Below, in pieces: positions 50,297 through 62,490 of a DNA stretch of 64,000 bases. Location: the NCBI GenBank assembly GCA_000149265.1, contig CH002891.1, forward strand, positions 33,640 to 97,639, given 5' to 3'. Below the pieces are notes generated by a model that saw only the letters and a list, made by a program, of their open reading frames with translations, made no database searches and was not told the origin of the DNA. Position 1 is the stretch's first letter. Each line of letters begins with the position of its first letter. This stretch comes from Ciona savignyi (taxonomy: Eukaryota; Chordata; Ascidiacea; Phlebobranchia; Cionidae). Position numbers and translations under genes: made by a program.

Positions 50297-50590
50297 TTAG
50301 GATAGGATATTCAACTTTATCCCCGTGAATGGGAAAACCAAGGGGGTTAACACACGGGCAATCGTCAGATCACCTCGCGCCCATCGTCGGGTTACCGGAG
50401 CTATTGCAGTGTGTTGTATATAATAGAAACGTTCCTTCAATTTGGTAAAACCCATTAATCCGCTGGGTTCAGGCAATGTCCGTAAAGTGCCTTGCCCAAG
50501 GACACAACCGACTAGCTAGCGATCAGTTTCGCCCCTACAACCTTTCGATTGAAAGGCGACGCACTTAACCGTTAGACCAACGGGGCGGGC
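50297..50590 (-). mobile_element. Full-length tRNA-derived SINE
   Basis: One of the two best copies. On the minus strand it starts with a tRNA-like head: A-box-like tggtctaacggttaag and B-box-like gttgtaggggcgaaac. Next comes 'tgtccttgggcaaggcactt', a block seen in many animal SINEs, then a family-specific body ending at 'atatcctatcctaa'. No coding capacity, as expected. About 90% similar by eye to the copy at 56707. Confidence 0.9.
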
Positions 50591-53322
50591 GGACTTGGAT
50601 ATTAATAGCGTGTTGTTCTTCAGGTAGGCTTCCATTGGACTACAGAGAGACACACACTAAATATATATTTTGTTATATAAAAAACAACGAGTAAAAAATA
50701 ATATGAATATACATACCTATAAAATTTGTGTGACATAAAATAGAATTTATAAAAAAATGCATTAAGTTTAAATTAGTCAGGGAGAGGGTGAGCCCGGTCT
50801 AATGAGATTGAGATTGACCTGGTCGCGTCCGTGTAGTTGCTGTGGGTGGAATTTTATCAGGGAACAGTGAGAGAGTCCAACTAGGACTAGGGTCGCTGGG
50901 GCAAAGGAAAGTGGTTTAAAGAATACATTTAAACTATGTAGCTTTATTCAGAATTTCTTTAACGTAGATGGTATTGTCTAAAAGATGTTATTATCTAAAA
51001 GTATTTATATATTTAGTGAATTCCACCATTTATGTATTTTTGTGCGGATTATATTCGATTGTGTTAAAAGAAAACTATGCCGCAAAGATATATGCAGGCC
51101 TTTTCCCTGTGGCTTGGCTCGTGAATCGGCTTTAATCTTCGCACCAGACTAGATGCTTTTAATCTAATCTGCTTCCTCACGATACTATGGGATCGTTGAC
51201 GTATAAATTGCCACATTTTATTTTTGTAGAGTAGGCCTATATCGAAAACGTGTTATAAATAATGGCCTGCTATAAGGAGACGCAGCTCCAGGCATGTCTA
51301 ACCTAAACTGTGTATGTTTTACTATTTATTTTACAACAAGAATAAAAGAACCTTTCTTTAATTTTTTTGAATAGAGAGTCATATCAGTTAAATACTGTTA
51401 GCCAGGGGGAATCGTCAGATACGACACTAAAAGCACTTATTAGACGAAGCTCCACTTGTATAAAATTTGAGTAAAAAATGCTTCGTGAGATTGTGTTCAT
51501 GGGATGTCGTCTCAATTCATTTCACATCATTAAAAGATTGTACGGTGGTTTGGGCGTGTAATCGTGTTTCATTTTTATGTCTGCTATATTTGTTCGGCTT
51601 GACGCGTACTTATCCAATCAGTGTTTTTGTGTGTATTTATATATTTTAATGACATGTTTAAAATACTGGTTATTTTACCGTCTTTTTCATAATTTAATAT
51701 TCAGGCATTAATCAATAAACTACATTCAGTTACACCACCTAGTTTAACGGGATACTTTTAATAGCTCACTGTATTGTCGAGTTGTTGATTATGAGGAAAA
51801 CGCAATTTTGTAGACGCCCAGTGGTCAGATTAGCTCGCCGGGTTGTATATAATAGACATTTCATCAATTTTCTTAGCACACATTAGTCCACTGGGTTCAG
51901 GCGATGTCGGCTGAGTGCCTTGCCCAAGGACATAATCGAGCCACTGGATTTGAATATGTGATTCTTAAGCTGAAAGGAATCTGAAAATCCAACCAAGTTA
52001 TTGGTTGTGGAAATAAAACTATACAATTCTGTCTTTGCTAACGCTGCTATGCGTACATTGCCTAAAAACTTAGTGGAATAATGGGTTCTACTGAAACGGT
52101 GGGCATCAAATAGTCTAACGATTGCCCGTGAGACAACGCTCCTTGTGTTTTCCCATTCATAGGAATAAAACATGGATATTCAGGTTTTACGACCACATAA
52201 GTATATATTATTCAATTGTTAAATTTTATTTTCAATGGCGTGCATTTTTCGTTTATTTCGTAAGTATAAGTGTCTTAAAATGTTATTTTTTTAAAGAGCA
52301 AAAACAGAAAAACTATTATCCTATACAGTCCCTTTTTTCGGAAACCCAAGCTAAGTAACAAACAAAACACTGGAAAACAAATGATACGAATTGTTAAATC
52401 ATTTTATTAAACAATCTAGATGTAACGAGGTAAATGCATAATATTTAAAACCAAAACTCGTTGCCTGGTTAGTTTTAAATAATAAAAACGCCAAGTCATT
52501 ATTAATTTGGACGGATCTGCACAGATTGATTCCACGTTCCTTAAGTGTTGATAAAGTAAACGAAATTGCATGGAACAATTAATTATGTTGTGGCAATTAC
52601 CTCGTATTCAAGACAGAAGATATATTTTGGTAAATAGTTACATCGCGGGAATTTACAGTAATGTAGATAGACTACGTTATTATTTGAGAGCTACGGTTTG
52701 TTTGTCTTAAAGTGCAACTGCATTAATTTGGCAAACGTATTATATACATTGAAGTAAACGTTACCACAAGTCATATCGCATCTCAGTTTTGTCCGCTACG
52801 ATATCAGAATTTGTTTTTCTGTAAAGAACAAAATTTAAAAATGAACCAAGAATTTATATTGATCACCGTGCGAAGTTTCGAAGCCCATAAGGGATCGTCC
52901 CTAAGACCGTTTATTGTAAAGTACAAGTATGTGTATCGAATGGTTTAACAAACTAGACACACAACCGTATTGTGTTATCCAAGTCAGTCAATGAGCTTGC
53001 TGGGATAGTTTGTCGCTTCGTAGCGGGTCGTGGTCTTGGGTAAGGCAGTTAGCGGACATCGTCTCTTTTACTAAAATGAACCTTTAATCATATACAACAT
53101 GCTGCAATAGTTTCAGTTATCCGACCAAATCAGCGAGTTAATCTTACGATTACAACTCTCCCTCGTTTTAGCAGTCACGGTATAAAAAGCAAAGGTTTTA
53201 TATAAGTGAAGAATCAGTGCCGCAGACGTCATTACGTCATCACTGTTGGGTTATTGCATATTAACGAAAATTCGTTTTACAATTTTTAAAAAGCCTTTGA
53301 TGTAAAAGTTTTTTATTCTTAC
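50591..53322. other. Intergenic with SINE relics
   Basis: Contains degraded SINE pieces at about 51835-51945 (minus-oriented, 'gtgccttgcccaaggacata'), 52075-52155 (plus-oriented) and 53010-53165 (plus-oriented, 'ggtcttgggtaaggcagtta'). No exon could be supported. Confidence 0.45.
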
Positions 53323-55963
53323 CATGACATTTGAACGCCTTTGGAATCTTCACACTGAAATAAAAACAAACTGGATTAGAATCACAGCAAAAAGCTATTG
53401 AATACCCCCGATAAGGACAATTCTTTGTAACTGTCATGGGGTCGTTCACTCAGCGGACAAATGTTTGTTTTTCTTAGTCAGTGCTCACTCGAGAACCATC
53501 TGATAAGAAACAAAACGCAGGAATGTGGGGTGTAGACCCAGATTGGGATAATATGATGAGTATATAAAAATGTATACATTAGTTGTAGCTTAATTTAGTT
53601 ACCCTCAACCGTTCTTACAGTGACGCTACGTGCTTTGTGATTTATTTCATTTTCAACAAAATATTTAAAATTTGTTTAAAAATCAAATAATGCACATTCC
53701 GAACCGTCTTTATCAAAGAAATTATATTTTGGCTCTTAGTTTTATGTCAAACTATCTTATCCTTTTTTACATTGTGCTCCTAAATATATTTCTAGTTTCC
53801 TTTAGTTTTTAAAACAAGTTTTTGAATCAAAATAGGTTTGAACTGCGTGGGCCATAGCAACAATAACACAAGTCCAATGCACCAATTACCTGTGTTTTGT
53901 AGTGCTTTCCCGCATAAATATTGCATATGCCTGCTGCAATAGAGATGGGAGCAGTGAACCAGCCGAGGTAAAAGGAAACGCCATATGATGCGAGCCCGGT
54001 ATTTACCGCATTGGTGAACGTTGCAGTGTATGTAATGCACCCCGCCAGTATTGCCAAACCTGAAACATTAATACCATCATACGTCACTTCCTACCTGCAA
54101 TATTTTTGTTAAACTTTGCAGCAGTGCAGCCCAAAGCATATAGTATGTTTATTTCTTGTTTTAATTGAAGAAGATTATTTGCCTGAAACCAGAGGATCAA
54201 TGGGTTCTACCAAAATTAAAGGAAAGTCTAAATAATACACAACACAGTAGCTCCGGTAATCCGACGATGGCGCGAGGTAATCTGACGACTGCCCGTGTGT
54301 TAACGGACAAACATGACTATCCTATTTACTGCATTTAAATTGGCGGCGGATTGTAGTTGTTTCCAGCTTAAGCAAAAATGTATATCGCCACAACTGACCT
54401 CCAGAAAGATCGCAGCATCCGAGGGCCATAACCAAGGGGCCATATTTTCTTGTAATGCAAAACCCAATGCTGATAAACAGTTTAAGGCCAAGTAGACATG
54501 CGGCTATTATAAAGATAATCCGCGTTGCGTCCTCTCCACGCGACAGGTTCCAAACTGAAAAGATGTACAAAACATGTTGATTTTAAACGGACACTATATT
54601 TAAACATTTCGTGGTTTCTAATGTATAAAACATGAAATTCGATATGTATAATAGATAAGGAAACAGATAACAAAACAGCGATCGTCACTTCCGTACTTGC
54701 ATTTTATAAACACATGCTATATACAATCACCATGCTCAATATATAAAGATTTAACTTGTGCTGATAAATTTAATTCTCTGTATTTACCCGTTCCAGTACA
54801 GCCCCCAAGGATTGCGTTGCATGTACTCCACAAGCCAACGTTTGAAATTGCTGTGTGGTACCACCGAGTTACGGACATAGTGGGTATGAACTAGGGATGC
54901 ACAAACTAGAATATCTTGGTATTCTAGAATAGTTATTTCGAATCCAGAATATCGAATCCTATTCTATATTAAAAAGCAAACTCCAGTTAAAGTGGCAAGA
55001 TCGTCAAAAATTTCTGCTTCAGCTGACTACCTCTTTGGCCAGTGTGATTACATACTTATAATCATAGGCGGCGACTTCAGTAAAATGTTACCGTTGCGCG
55101 AAATTGTATGACGTCACAATCGGCCCTATGCCTCGAACTAACTGGGATAGAACTATGATACTAACGATTTACAAAGCTAAAAGATTAAGCCAGGAGTTTA
55201 AGTGTTTAATCTAACTACTTCCCCCGCTGAAATATTGCATGGTTATACGCTGCTCAGCGTCAACAATACGGAAAGAATATACCAAATATTTATGTGTCTG
55301 CGAGGGCTGTGCAAGAATCCAGATTCTTATAACGGTTAACTGATCAAAGAAAAAAACCGTTAACCGTTAACCGATGTTAGCCTACTGTTCTCTCTAGCTA
55401 ATACTTAGTAATGGAAAGAACATGGGGAAAACGGGAGTGCGTCGTCAGTGGTCCTGTATTGAATCTAGGTCAACGTAACCCTAGGTCAAACCGCCGATCA
55501 AAGCAATAAACACCGCTGGAAAAGCGGCGCTGCGGTTAGACGATTTAATGTGATAATTATTTAAATGCGCAGGGAATTTTTGCGTTATTATAAAACAGAC
55601 ATTGCGGCGCAACGGTGGAAGTCTGCGCGCTTATAATATCCGTTGTAATCAACGCTGTTGCAATATGTACAATGGAAATAAAAAGGAACTCCATGCAATT
55701 ATAGTTTCTTAATGTGCAATGTATATTATTTCGAATCCAAATATTCGAAATAAACGTAATATTTGGATTCGAATCCTACGGGATTCGAATCCGGAAGATT
55801 CGATATTCTAGTTTGTGCATCCCTAGTATGAACATGCCTGTCACTATAGCCCCCATGACAGAGCCAGCTATGTGCGAATGTGATTGGTTGTAACAGCCCC
55901 GACCCATTTTTACAAGTGTATGTCTATCCAAGTTCCTGAAAACTCTAAGATTCGCTTGATCGG
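53323..55963 (-). CDS. Claudin-like tetraspan gene with first coding exon split by a transposon
   Basis: Minus-strand exons: 5'UTR plus coding 55826-55963 (ATG at 55907), continuing at 54788-54883 after the inserted element, then 54399-54554, 53890-54059 and a candidate 32-bp exon 53323-53354. Ignoring the insert and one target-site copy, phases agree throughout. TM1 is AGSVMGAIVTGMFIP. The first loop has the claudin W-GLW-C-C signature (W then NVGLWSTCNAILGGC). TM2 is RIIFIIAACLLGLKLFISIG, TM3 GGLAILAGCITYTATF and TM4 SFYLGWFTAPISIAAGICNI, with the claudin-typical YLGW. Claudins are tight or paracellular junction proteins; PMP22/EMP relatives share the fold, so the subfamily is uncertain. 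As sequenced, translation enters the element and meets a stop about 16 codons in. The C-terminal tail is incomplete. Confidence 0.84.
54180..54305 (+). mobile_element. SINE relic in a claudin-like intron
   Basis: Blocks 'atgggttctaccaaaatt', 'cacaacacagtagctccggt' and 'ctgacgactgcccgtgtgtt' match the SINE body. It is truncated at both ends and oriented opposite to the full copies. Confidence 0.6.
54892..55825. mobile_element. hAT-like transposon inserted in a coding exon, perfect 8-bp target duplication
   Basis: A 934-bp element with near-perfect terminal inverted repeats (tagggatgcacaaactagaa at the left, its complement ending gtgcatcccta at the right). It is flanked by GTATGAAC at 54884-54891 and 55826-55833. 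Interior sequence from about 55063 (cataggcgg) and 55491 (ccgccgatcaaag) resembles the element at 46454-47361, suggesting nesting or shared ancestry. No transposase frame is present. Confidence 0.93.
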
Positions 55964-56013
55964 CTGCAAAATAAGTAAATATAAATAAACGAAATAAAAG
56001 ATATGCGCTAGAG

Positions 56014-56325
56014 CAGTGGTTCTTAAACTTTTTCAGTCGCGCCCCCTTTGAGTTTTGTGATTAATGCTCACGCCTGACCTACTCAAAAATAAAATTTACG
56101 AAAAATAGAACAATAATTTGTTTGCCATTACCCTGCTTAGTGTAAAGGATGCAATTGTTTTTGGGAAACTAGTCGTATAATTAGAGGCTTTGTTGAAGAC
56201 AACGAGTGCGACATTTTGTCTTTATACTTACAAGTGCCGAAAATCCACTTTCACATAAATATGTCACTGTCATGCTTGCGCCCCCCTTGAGAAGCTTTTT
56301 ACGCCCCCCAGTTTAAGAACCCATG
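56014..56325. mobile_element. hAT-type MITE, perfect 8-bp target duplication
   Basis: A 312-bp element, left end cagtggttcttaaacttttt, right end cagtttaagaacccatg. It is flanked by CGCTAGAG at 56006-56013 and 56326-56333. It is a shorter relative, in inverted orientation, of the element at 37323-38096. Confidence 0.9.
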
Positions 56326-56706
56326 CGCTAGAGTTTTATTGTTGTTTTAACTCTTATTTTTTAATATACTATTTTGATTTTTACTTTATTCGAGTTATCG
56401 TCTAATTAATTGTCTCACAAATTTTACCGAAAACGGTTATATCTAACAAAACGTAAATATGTCAAGCATGGTTTCCCAGATAGGCGATAGGGGGTACGAA
56501 AACATTTCACCAAATTTTAAGAGGAACTAGCGCCAACGGGGTTAAGAAACACTGCTATCATATGAATATGACACAATTGTCTTAATTGAGTGGCGCAAAT
56601 GTACAAAATGCACTATCCCAAAACACTATAACAAAACTATTATACTTTGGATACTGGTGTGCTTTATTGCGATGGGTATAACTTATAAATATCACATACA
56701 CTATAT

Positions 56707-56994
56707 TAGGATAGGATATTTATGTTTATCCTCGTGAATGGGAAAACCAAGGGGGTTAACACTCGGGCAATCGTCAGATCACCTCGCGCCCATCGTCGGG
56801 TTACCACAGCTATTGCAGTGTGTTATATATGATAGACACGTTCCTTCATTTTGGTAGAACCCATTAATCCGCTGGGTTCAGGCAATGTCCGTAAAGTGCC
56901 TTACCCAAGGGCACAACCGATTAGCTAGCGACTTTCGCACCTGCAACCTTTCGATTGAAAGGCGACGCACTTAACCGCTAGACCAACGGGCGGG
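56707..56994 (-). mobile_element. Full-length tRNA-derived SINE
   Basis: It starts 'ttaggataggatatttatgt' and ends 'ccgctagaccaacgggcg'. On the minus strand the head is tRNA-like, with A-box ggtctagcggttaag and a B-box-like region ggtgcgaaag. Same family and orientation as 50297-50590. Confidence 0.9.
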
Positions 56995-59900
56995 AAAAAT
57001 ATTCGTTTTCAGGATAGGTTGTTTAGAGTATCAATGTTTAGAGTTTGTCGGAAACTGCTTGCTAAAACTATAAAGACTACTTCTAACCTTATACACAGAA
57101 AACGCAAAACTAACTCAAACTCTAACACCTAAACTAAAAATGCCTGAATCATTTTAGTGTGCAGTTTCTCTGAATAACTCACTGTTCGGCGACGCCGACA
57201 CAGCCTGTCTGCCTTCTTTTATATTCTCTCACGTTATGAGAAAAGATAATTGTAGTCAGGTGCCCTTCGACACACTCACCTAGAGTCACATGTTAAACAC
57301 TAAGAAAATCCCTTTCTCTCTTTATGCGCATTGTCTACCAGTCTACCTGAACGAGCCATGCGCTGTAGAACTATTCATACAACGCAACATAATAAAATGG
57401 TGACCGATGACCCGACAAAGGTAAAAATAGATTTTGTATTCTTGCGCAACACCACAGGTGGAAAAATACGGCTAAAAACCCCAAGTATAGTTTTTTCTAC
57501 AAAGCAAGTAGAGAACCCGAGACAAAACAAGTCAATTAAAGCAATAAGCATTAGATGCTAAAAAAAACAGATTATTGGATATGGCATCGACATAAAGTCG
57601 ATCTCTATCGTAGCAGTATATTCATCATGTTGTGAATGACGCACTTTAAAACGGCACGTGATCTGTTGCACAAATAAGTATAATATTTTTTATTAGTATT
57701 TTATACGCTAATTTTGGTGACCACGTCTACCTTCATTAGAATATTATTTGGATGACAGACGTGCACAATTTCATTAGCAATCTAAGGATAGATAAAGTTT
57801 TTATAAGCATCCGAACATTATGAACCATTTCCAACCGTCTGATGTTCTGTTTCATCCTTACCGTTTGCACCCCACGTGGAAATTGGGTCACCCTAGAACA
57901 TATTTATTGTTACGGTCACGTAATTTTTCTTTTTTATTTGTTCTCTTGTTTAAGTTGTACGTCACATCCTGTGTTGTGAGTGATGCGTGGCATACTCTTC
58001 AGACCTTAGGCTTGGGCATTTTAACTTTAAAAGTGCGAACCAAGCAGTTGTAGTATCGTAATGATACTTTTGTAGTTAAAGTGTTTTCTTTAGTACACGA
58101 AGAATTACATTATATATTTTGGCCGGAAATTTCAGGAGTGTTTTATTTTGTTTCACTGGCGTACTTTGCTTATCATTTTATTATTTTGTTTTAGTTCCCG
58201 CAATACAATACATAAACAACCAGATTTTGCGCGTATCCGATTATAAAAGGCAAGGCTCGTACTTGAGAAAAGTACTGTCGAACTAATTATCCTGCATCAT
58301 CTCAAATATGTTGCCACAATGTTTAACACTAAAAGCAAAGGGGAGTTAAAAGGCCAATTATCGTATACCTTGGTGGCCTAAATATCGTTTTAAACGACGG
58401 TACCTGAATACATTTTGATTCTGTTTATTCGGCTGGTAAAAACTTTCCTTTTTTGTCAGGCAATCGAGGATTTGTCATAGAGCTCGTACAATCGCTTTTA
58501 CATTGCGTAAAGACATTGTGTTTGATAGGTAAATGTGAACTTGGTGGTGGGATTTTCTTGTCGATATTTAAGAACAGGAAAGGCCAAATTTTTTAAATGA
58601 CATTGGCCGAATTTGTGCCATTGCCATCTGAGCAAGAAAATATCCCGGATTACAAGACTTCTTATTTGCAACACTTCAAGATACTTGTCCTGAAGTCATA
58701 AAAAATCAGCACTTGGTTGGGTGGAATTGTATGAAGCTCAAAAAAGACACTTTGATTTTTGTAATCCATTTGTTTCTATGAATTGGCCATGGCATGTAAG
58801 TTTTAATTTGTAAATTTATTTTAAGTTCGGCTTCGACAGATAAAGGGACAGTTTTTTTTCTTTTTGTGACGTGAACAATCCTTTTTTTAGTACTATGTGA
58901 ACCGGGATGTTTATAATAGTTATTGCCCCACATATCGGCATACTTTCCGTTCTTTGTTTCATTTCCTAAACTCGTGTTTCAGTTTTGCGCCAGTTTTCTG
59001 CGATGTCATAAGTCAGTTGTAACCTTTATATTAGACTAATGTTTTATTTTTGTTCTATTTATTAGTGACTATTTATAACTAAATTTAATATCTCCGGATA
59101 CTGCTGTGAAATATTGAGTAAAGGTTAATCCAAATACATCTTTGAACACTGGAGCATTATTTAAGTAGTCACTTATTCTTCAAGTTTCATCATCGAGCAA
59201 ACGGTTGAAGGATTTAGCTTTAACACTTTTGATTAATCACAATATAAGCTTTGTAGGCTTTAGTCGGTTGTGTCCCTGGGCAATAATATAAAATTTCAAA
59301 AAATTAACGGGCTCTACTTGATATAAATCGCGGTGATAAGACAAGTTACGACCGTTACGATGTTTTATTTACGTCACGTAAATATCACCCTAGTTTGAAC
59401 AAAGGTCACAGCGTTCTTTGCCTGGCTGAATGGGTAAACCAATGGTCATCAGATTGAAAGCTGTTTGGTCTTAATTTTACCAACATTAGATGGTTAAATT
59501 TACTTTTTATTCGAACCGTTAAGGATTTTGGGTTCAGTGATGCAGGTTGGGTATACAACACGGCTAGATTACGTTTTAAGTCCTGTACATAGAAACCTTG
59601 AAAAAGGATTGTTTAACAGTTGTATAGCCTATGTTACGGTCCCTGCTTATGTCCGTAGATCAGCTTGCACGTTTGAACAGTTAGTTACTCACTTCGAATA
59701 TATCTCACGAACACTAATGATTTTGTTTCGTTTAATGTATTGAAACGGTAACAAGAAAATACACACATTCTTAATAATTAATTACACATTCTTAATAATC
59801 GATTACACTTCATTGTAACACATATGCATAGGCGTAAAGTTGTCCGTATTGTAGGCCGTGGAGGAATTGAAAACCCGTTCGCGCAAAAAAATTTTTTTAG

Positions 59901-60400
59901 GAACACTTTTCTAACTAGACGATAGCATATTAAAATTATCTACTTTTCAGTAAGTTTTAATGCGCACAGCAGCGGTTCAACTAACTTACAAAAAACATTT
60001 AACAACGCTTTCGTTCTTAGGTCATTTCCCCATTGGCTCACGTCAGACCACCGAACCTGGTGTCGGCATCCGACCTTTGATCGGGGATCGGCCGACCTAC
60101 CTAATTCTCTAAAAATTCCTTAGCTTCCGGTTAGGGTATAAACGCCCGGTTTGCGGCCAAAGGACCGAGTTATAAAATAAATTAATCGTTCTGACGTAAA
60201 CCATTGCACTTTCGTTGGTCGCGTGGAATAATTGGTGAAACAAATATTACACTCCAACGGTGTATGTGCGCGTCTGGAAAATCAAATGATCCCGCAATTA
60301 TAGGCGTAACTAAAAAGTAGTTTAAAAATCAATTTAGTTAGGGCAGGCATAGATTCAATAGGGTATGGCGTCATGTGATATACATGAATAGTTTGTGTGA
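56995..60400. other. Intergenic, nothing recognised
   Basis: AT-rich DNA. Open frames at 57331, 57820 and 59528 (+) and 58706 (-) show no family features and no supporting splice structure. A GC-richer stretch at 60035-60150 has short palindromes ('gatcggggatcggccgacc') that I cannot assign. Confidence 0.4.
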
Positions 60401-60465
60401 TCAACCGTATAAACTATGACGTGTTGCCTTTTTCCCTACGTTTACTGTGCCGTTCGTTTCTCTTT

Positions 60466-60563
60466 CTTATAACTTTAGATCGCCGACCAATAAACAACTC
60501 TTGTGTTTGTCGCCGAGTGTTTTGTGTCAGTTGCCGGCGCCACAGTTTGGTAACCCCGACGTG
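60466..60563 (+). mobile_element. LTR 3' end plus primer binding site of a Ty3/gypsy-type element
   Basis: 'aactttagatcgccgaccaa' with AATAAA at about 60489, then 'cagttgccggcgccac', recurs at 62123-62191. A 'tggtaaccccgacgtgg' stretch follows from 60548, as expected for a primer binding site just after an LTR. What follows is not gag but an inverted reverse-transcriptase piece. Confidence 0.65.
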
Positions 60564-60589
60564 GTAACCGGTGGTAAAAAATTTATCAT

Positions 60590-61090
60590 CCCAGCAAATT
60601 CTCGTAAACATTTTACTGTGGAAGGTGGCGAAAACTGACGTACGGCTTCAACCTTCTCCGTAAGCGGTGTTGCACCGTGGGTAGTAACATGATGACCAAG
60701 AAAATCACTTTCAGATACGCCAAATTGACATTTGGAAACATTAATGACTAACCCGTGGCTGGCGAGCTTCTGGAACAATAGTTTTAGGTGGTCTTGATGT
60801 TCTTCAGTTGAACGACTGGATACTAAGATATCGTCTAAGTAAACAAAAGCGAATTCAAGAGTTTGGCATACAGTGTCCATTAGCCACTGAAACGTTTGGG
60901 CAGCGTTTTTCAAACCAAAAGGCATGCAGGCATGCGGAGGAACTCGAACAATCCGAACGGAGTGATTACTGGCAGTTTTTGGAATATCTTCCACAGCGAC
61001 TGGGACCTGATGGTACCCTCTGACTAAATTTATTTTAGAAAAAAATTTTGAACCTGCTAGACGAGCAGAAAAATCATGTATATGGGGAAT
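60590..61090 (-). pseudogene. Inverted Ty3/gypsy reverse-transcriptase fragment
   Basis: The minus-strand frame holds RT blocks [41 protein letters not shown] and the catalytic YLDD (about 60829-60842), then [16 protein letters not shown] local frameshift scrambles the residues before MPFGLKN. It breaks off at [11 protein letters not shown] and runs directly into LTR sequence of opposite orientation. The 3' part of RT, RNase H and integrase are missing, so this is a dead fragment. Confidence 0.85.
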
Positions 61091-61129
61091 CGAATACCTG
61101 TCCGGTTCGTTTCTCTTTCTTATTATGGG

Positions 61130-61700
61130 TCCCATTTGAAAAAAATGGGACACATATTGTTTTTGTCCGTTTTTTTTTCCATTTTTTTCGTCAAACGCTT
61201 GACAGACATGGCTTGTGGCTCCGACATCTACCAGAAGGGATAATGGAATCGCAATGATATTTTGTCATTTGTTAGATCACATGGTCTAGATGAGCAGAAA
61301 CCAAAATTTTGGGTAATATAATTAGGGGAATTCCCCTGGGAGGTGAAACACCAAAACGGTATTTTTTTCAAAAATTTTAGCTTTTTTGGGCATAGCGCTT
61401 GAACGACTTTTGACATTTGTAAGAGAACAAGGTCTAAATATGCTGAAACTATAATTTTGGGTAATGGAATCCAAGGGGAAATCCCCTGAGACGTTAAAAA
61501 CCAAAACGTTTTTGTTCATAAATTATCATTTTGGGGCATAGCGTTTAAACGGCTGTTCTAATTTTGATCAGATTTGGTGAAATGTTAGACCATTTAACAC
61601 TCTAGAGTCAATTTATTAAAAGAAAGAAAACATTTACTTAGGGTAATTCCCTTAAAAACGAAAATACGTTCTCGAATTATGATTGTGACAGACATGCCAT
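61130..61700. repeat. Degenerate tandem repeat, period about 146 bp
   Basis: Blocks such as 'ggcatagcgcttgaacgact' (about 61389) and 'ggcatagcgtttaaacggct' (about 61535), with 'ttttgggtaat' and 'aaatcccctgaga'-like blocks between, recur with drift. Poly-T at 61170 marks the left edge. It has no coding content and may be internal to a retroelement. Confidence 0.6.
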
Positions 61701-62122
61701 ATCGCACTGACATATCCAACAAGGAGTCGACAAATCGGAATAAAACTTTAAGAATTGTTGCATAACATGACCCACATATGTAAAACAGAAACTTATCTAC
61801 TAAACCCAGGGGAAACCAAAAACCATGAAATCGGAGTATTTAGCTTTATTTTACCACCACGCTTGAAAAGAAGCTTTAATTTAAAACATTTGTGGTTAAA
61901 TGTTCGTATATTTAAGACGTTTATTTTTTTTCAACTACACATAAAAAAGAAGTTTGGTCTGATAACTATGGGACCCATGCGTTTATGCTTGCAGAAACAA
62001 AGTACATACTCAGTGTATAAAATACAAATTGTGGTTTAAGGGACACTGTAGCATGAATATATGGCATACGACATGTGTTTTACTAATAGTGGTTAAAAAC
62101 ACGTGGTTGACACTCTCTAATT

Positions 62123-62191
62123 AACTTTAGATCGCGGCCGACCAATAAACAACTCTTGTCTCCAAATGTTTTGTGTCAGTTGCCGGCGCCA
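62123..62191 (+). mobile_element. Second LTR 3'-end fragment
   Basis: 'aactttagatcg' through 'cagttgccggcgcca' repeats the LTR end at 60466-60542 with small indels. The upstream parts of the two copies differ, so this is partial. Confidence 0.6.
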
Positions 62192-62299
62192 TAAGGGCAT
62201 TACATAACGTAGCGGGATCTAATTAATCATTCTGTAAAACTAAAACATGCCAAAACACAATAAATCACATTTTAAACCGAAAATGTTTCGCTTGTAGCG

Positions 62300-62456
62300 A
62301 CCTCCCGTCATCTATTTTACATAATGTGTGACGTCATTACGCATTGCCTTTTTCATGTGCTTTTTGTGCCCGTCGCTTTGGGTTTGTGTAACGAGTTTCT
62401 TTTCCTATGACGTTACTGCAAATAAAGAAGCTGCCGCTTCACTGGTGACCCCGACC
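62300..62456 (+). mobile_element. LTR 3' region and primer binding site of the gag-pol element
   Basis: Sequence related to the LTR at 60400-60542 ('cattgcctttttcatgtg') with an AATAAA at about 62420. It ends 'gccgcttca', then 'ctggtgaccccgacc', a typical LTR / primer-binding-site junction. The gag start codon follows at 62491. The 5' LTR boundary is not certain. Confidence 0.6.
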
Positions 62457-62490
62457 TTCAAAAACGACTTTTTGAAGTTTACTAGATAAA

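Noticed and set aside
50520..50590. tRNA-like head on the minus strand
   Set aside because: It belongs to the SINE. The cloverleaf is not complete and it continues into SINE body, so it was not called as a tRNA gene.
57331..57561. 76-residue plus-strand frame
   Set aside because: No domain, no splice structure and AT-driven composition; treated as chance.
58706..58933. 75-residue minus-strand frame
   Set aside because: Lys-rich from AT bias, with no recognisable feature and no neighbours to support it.
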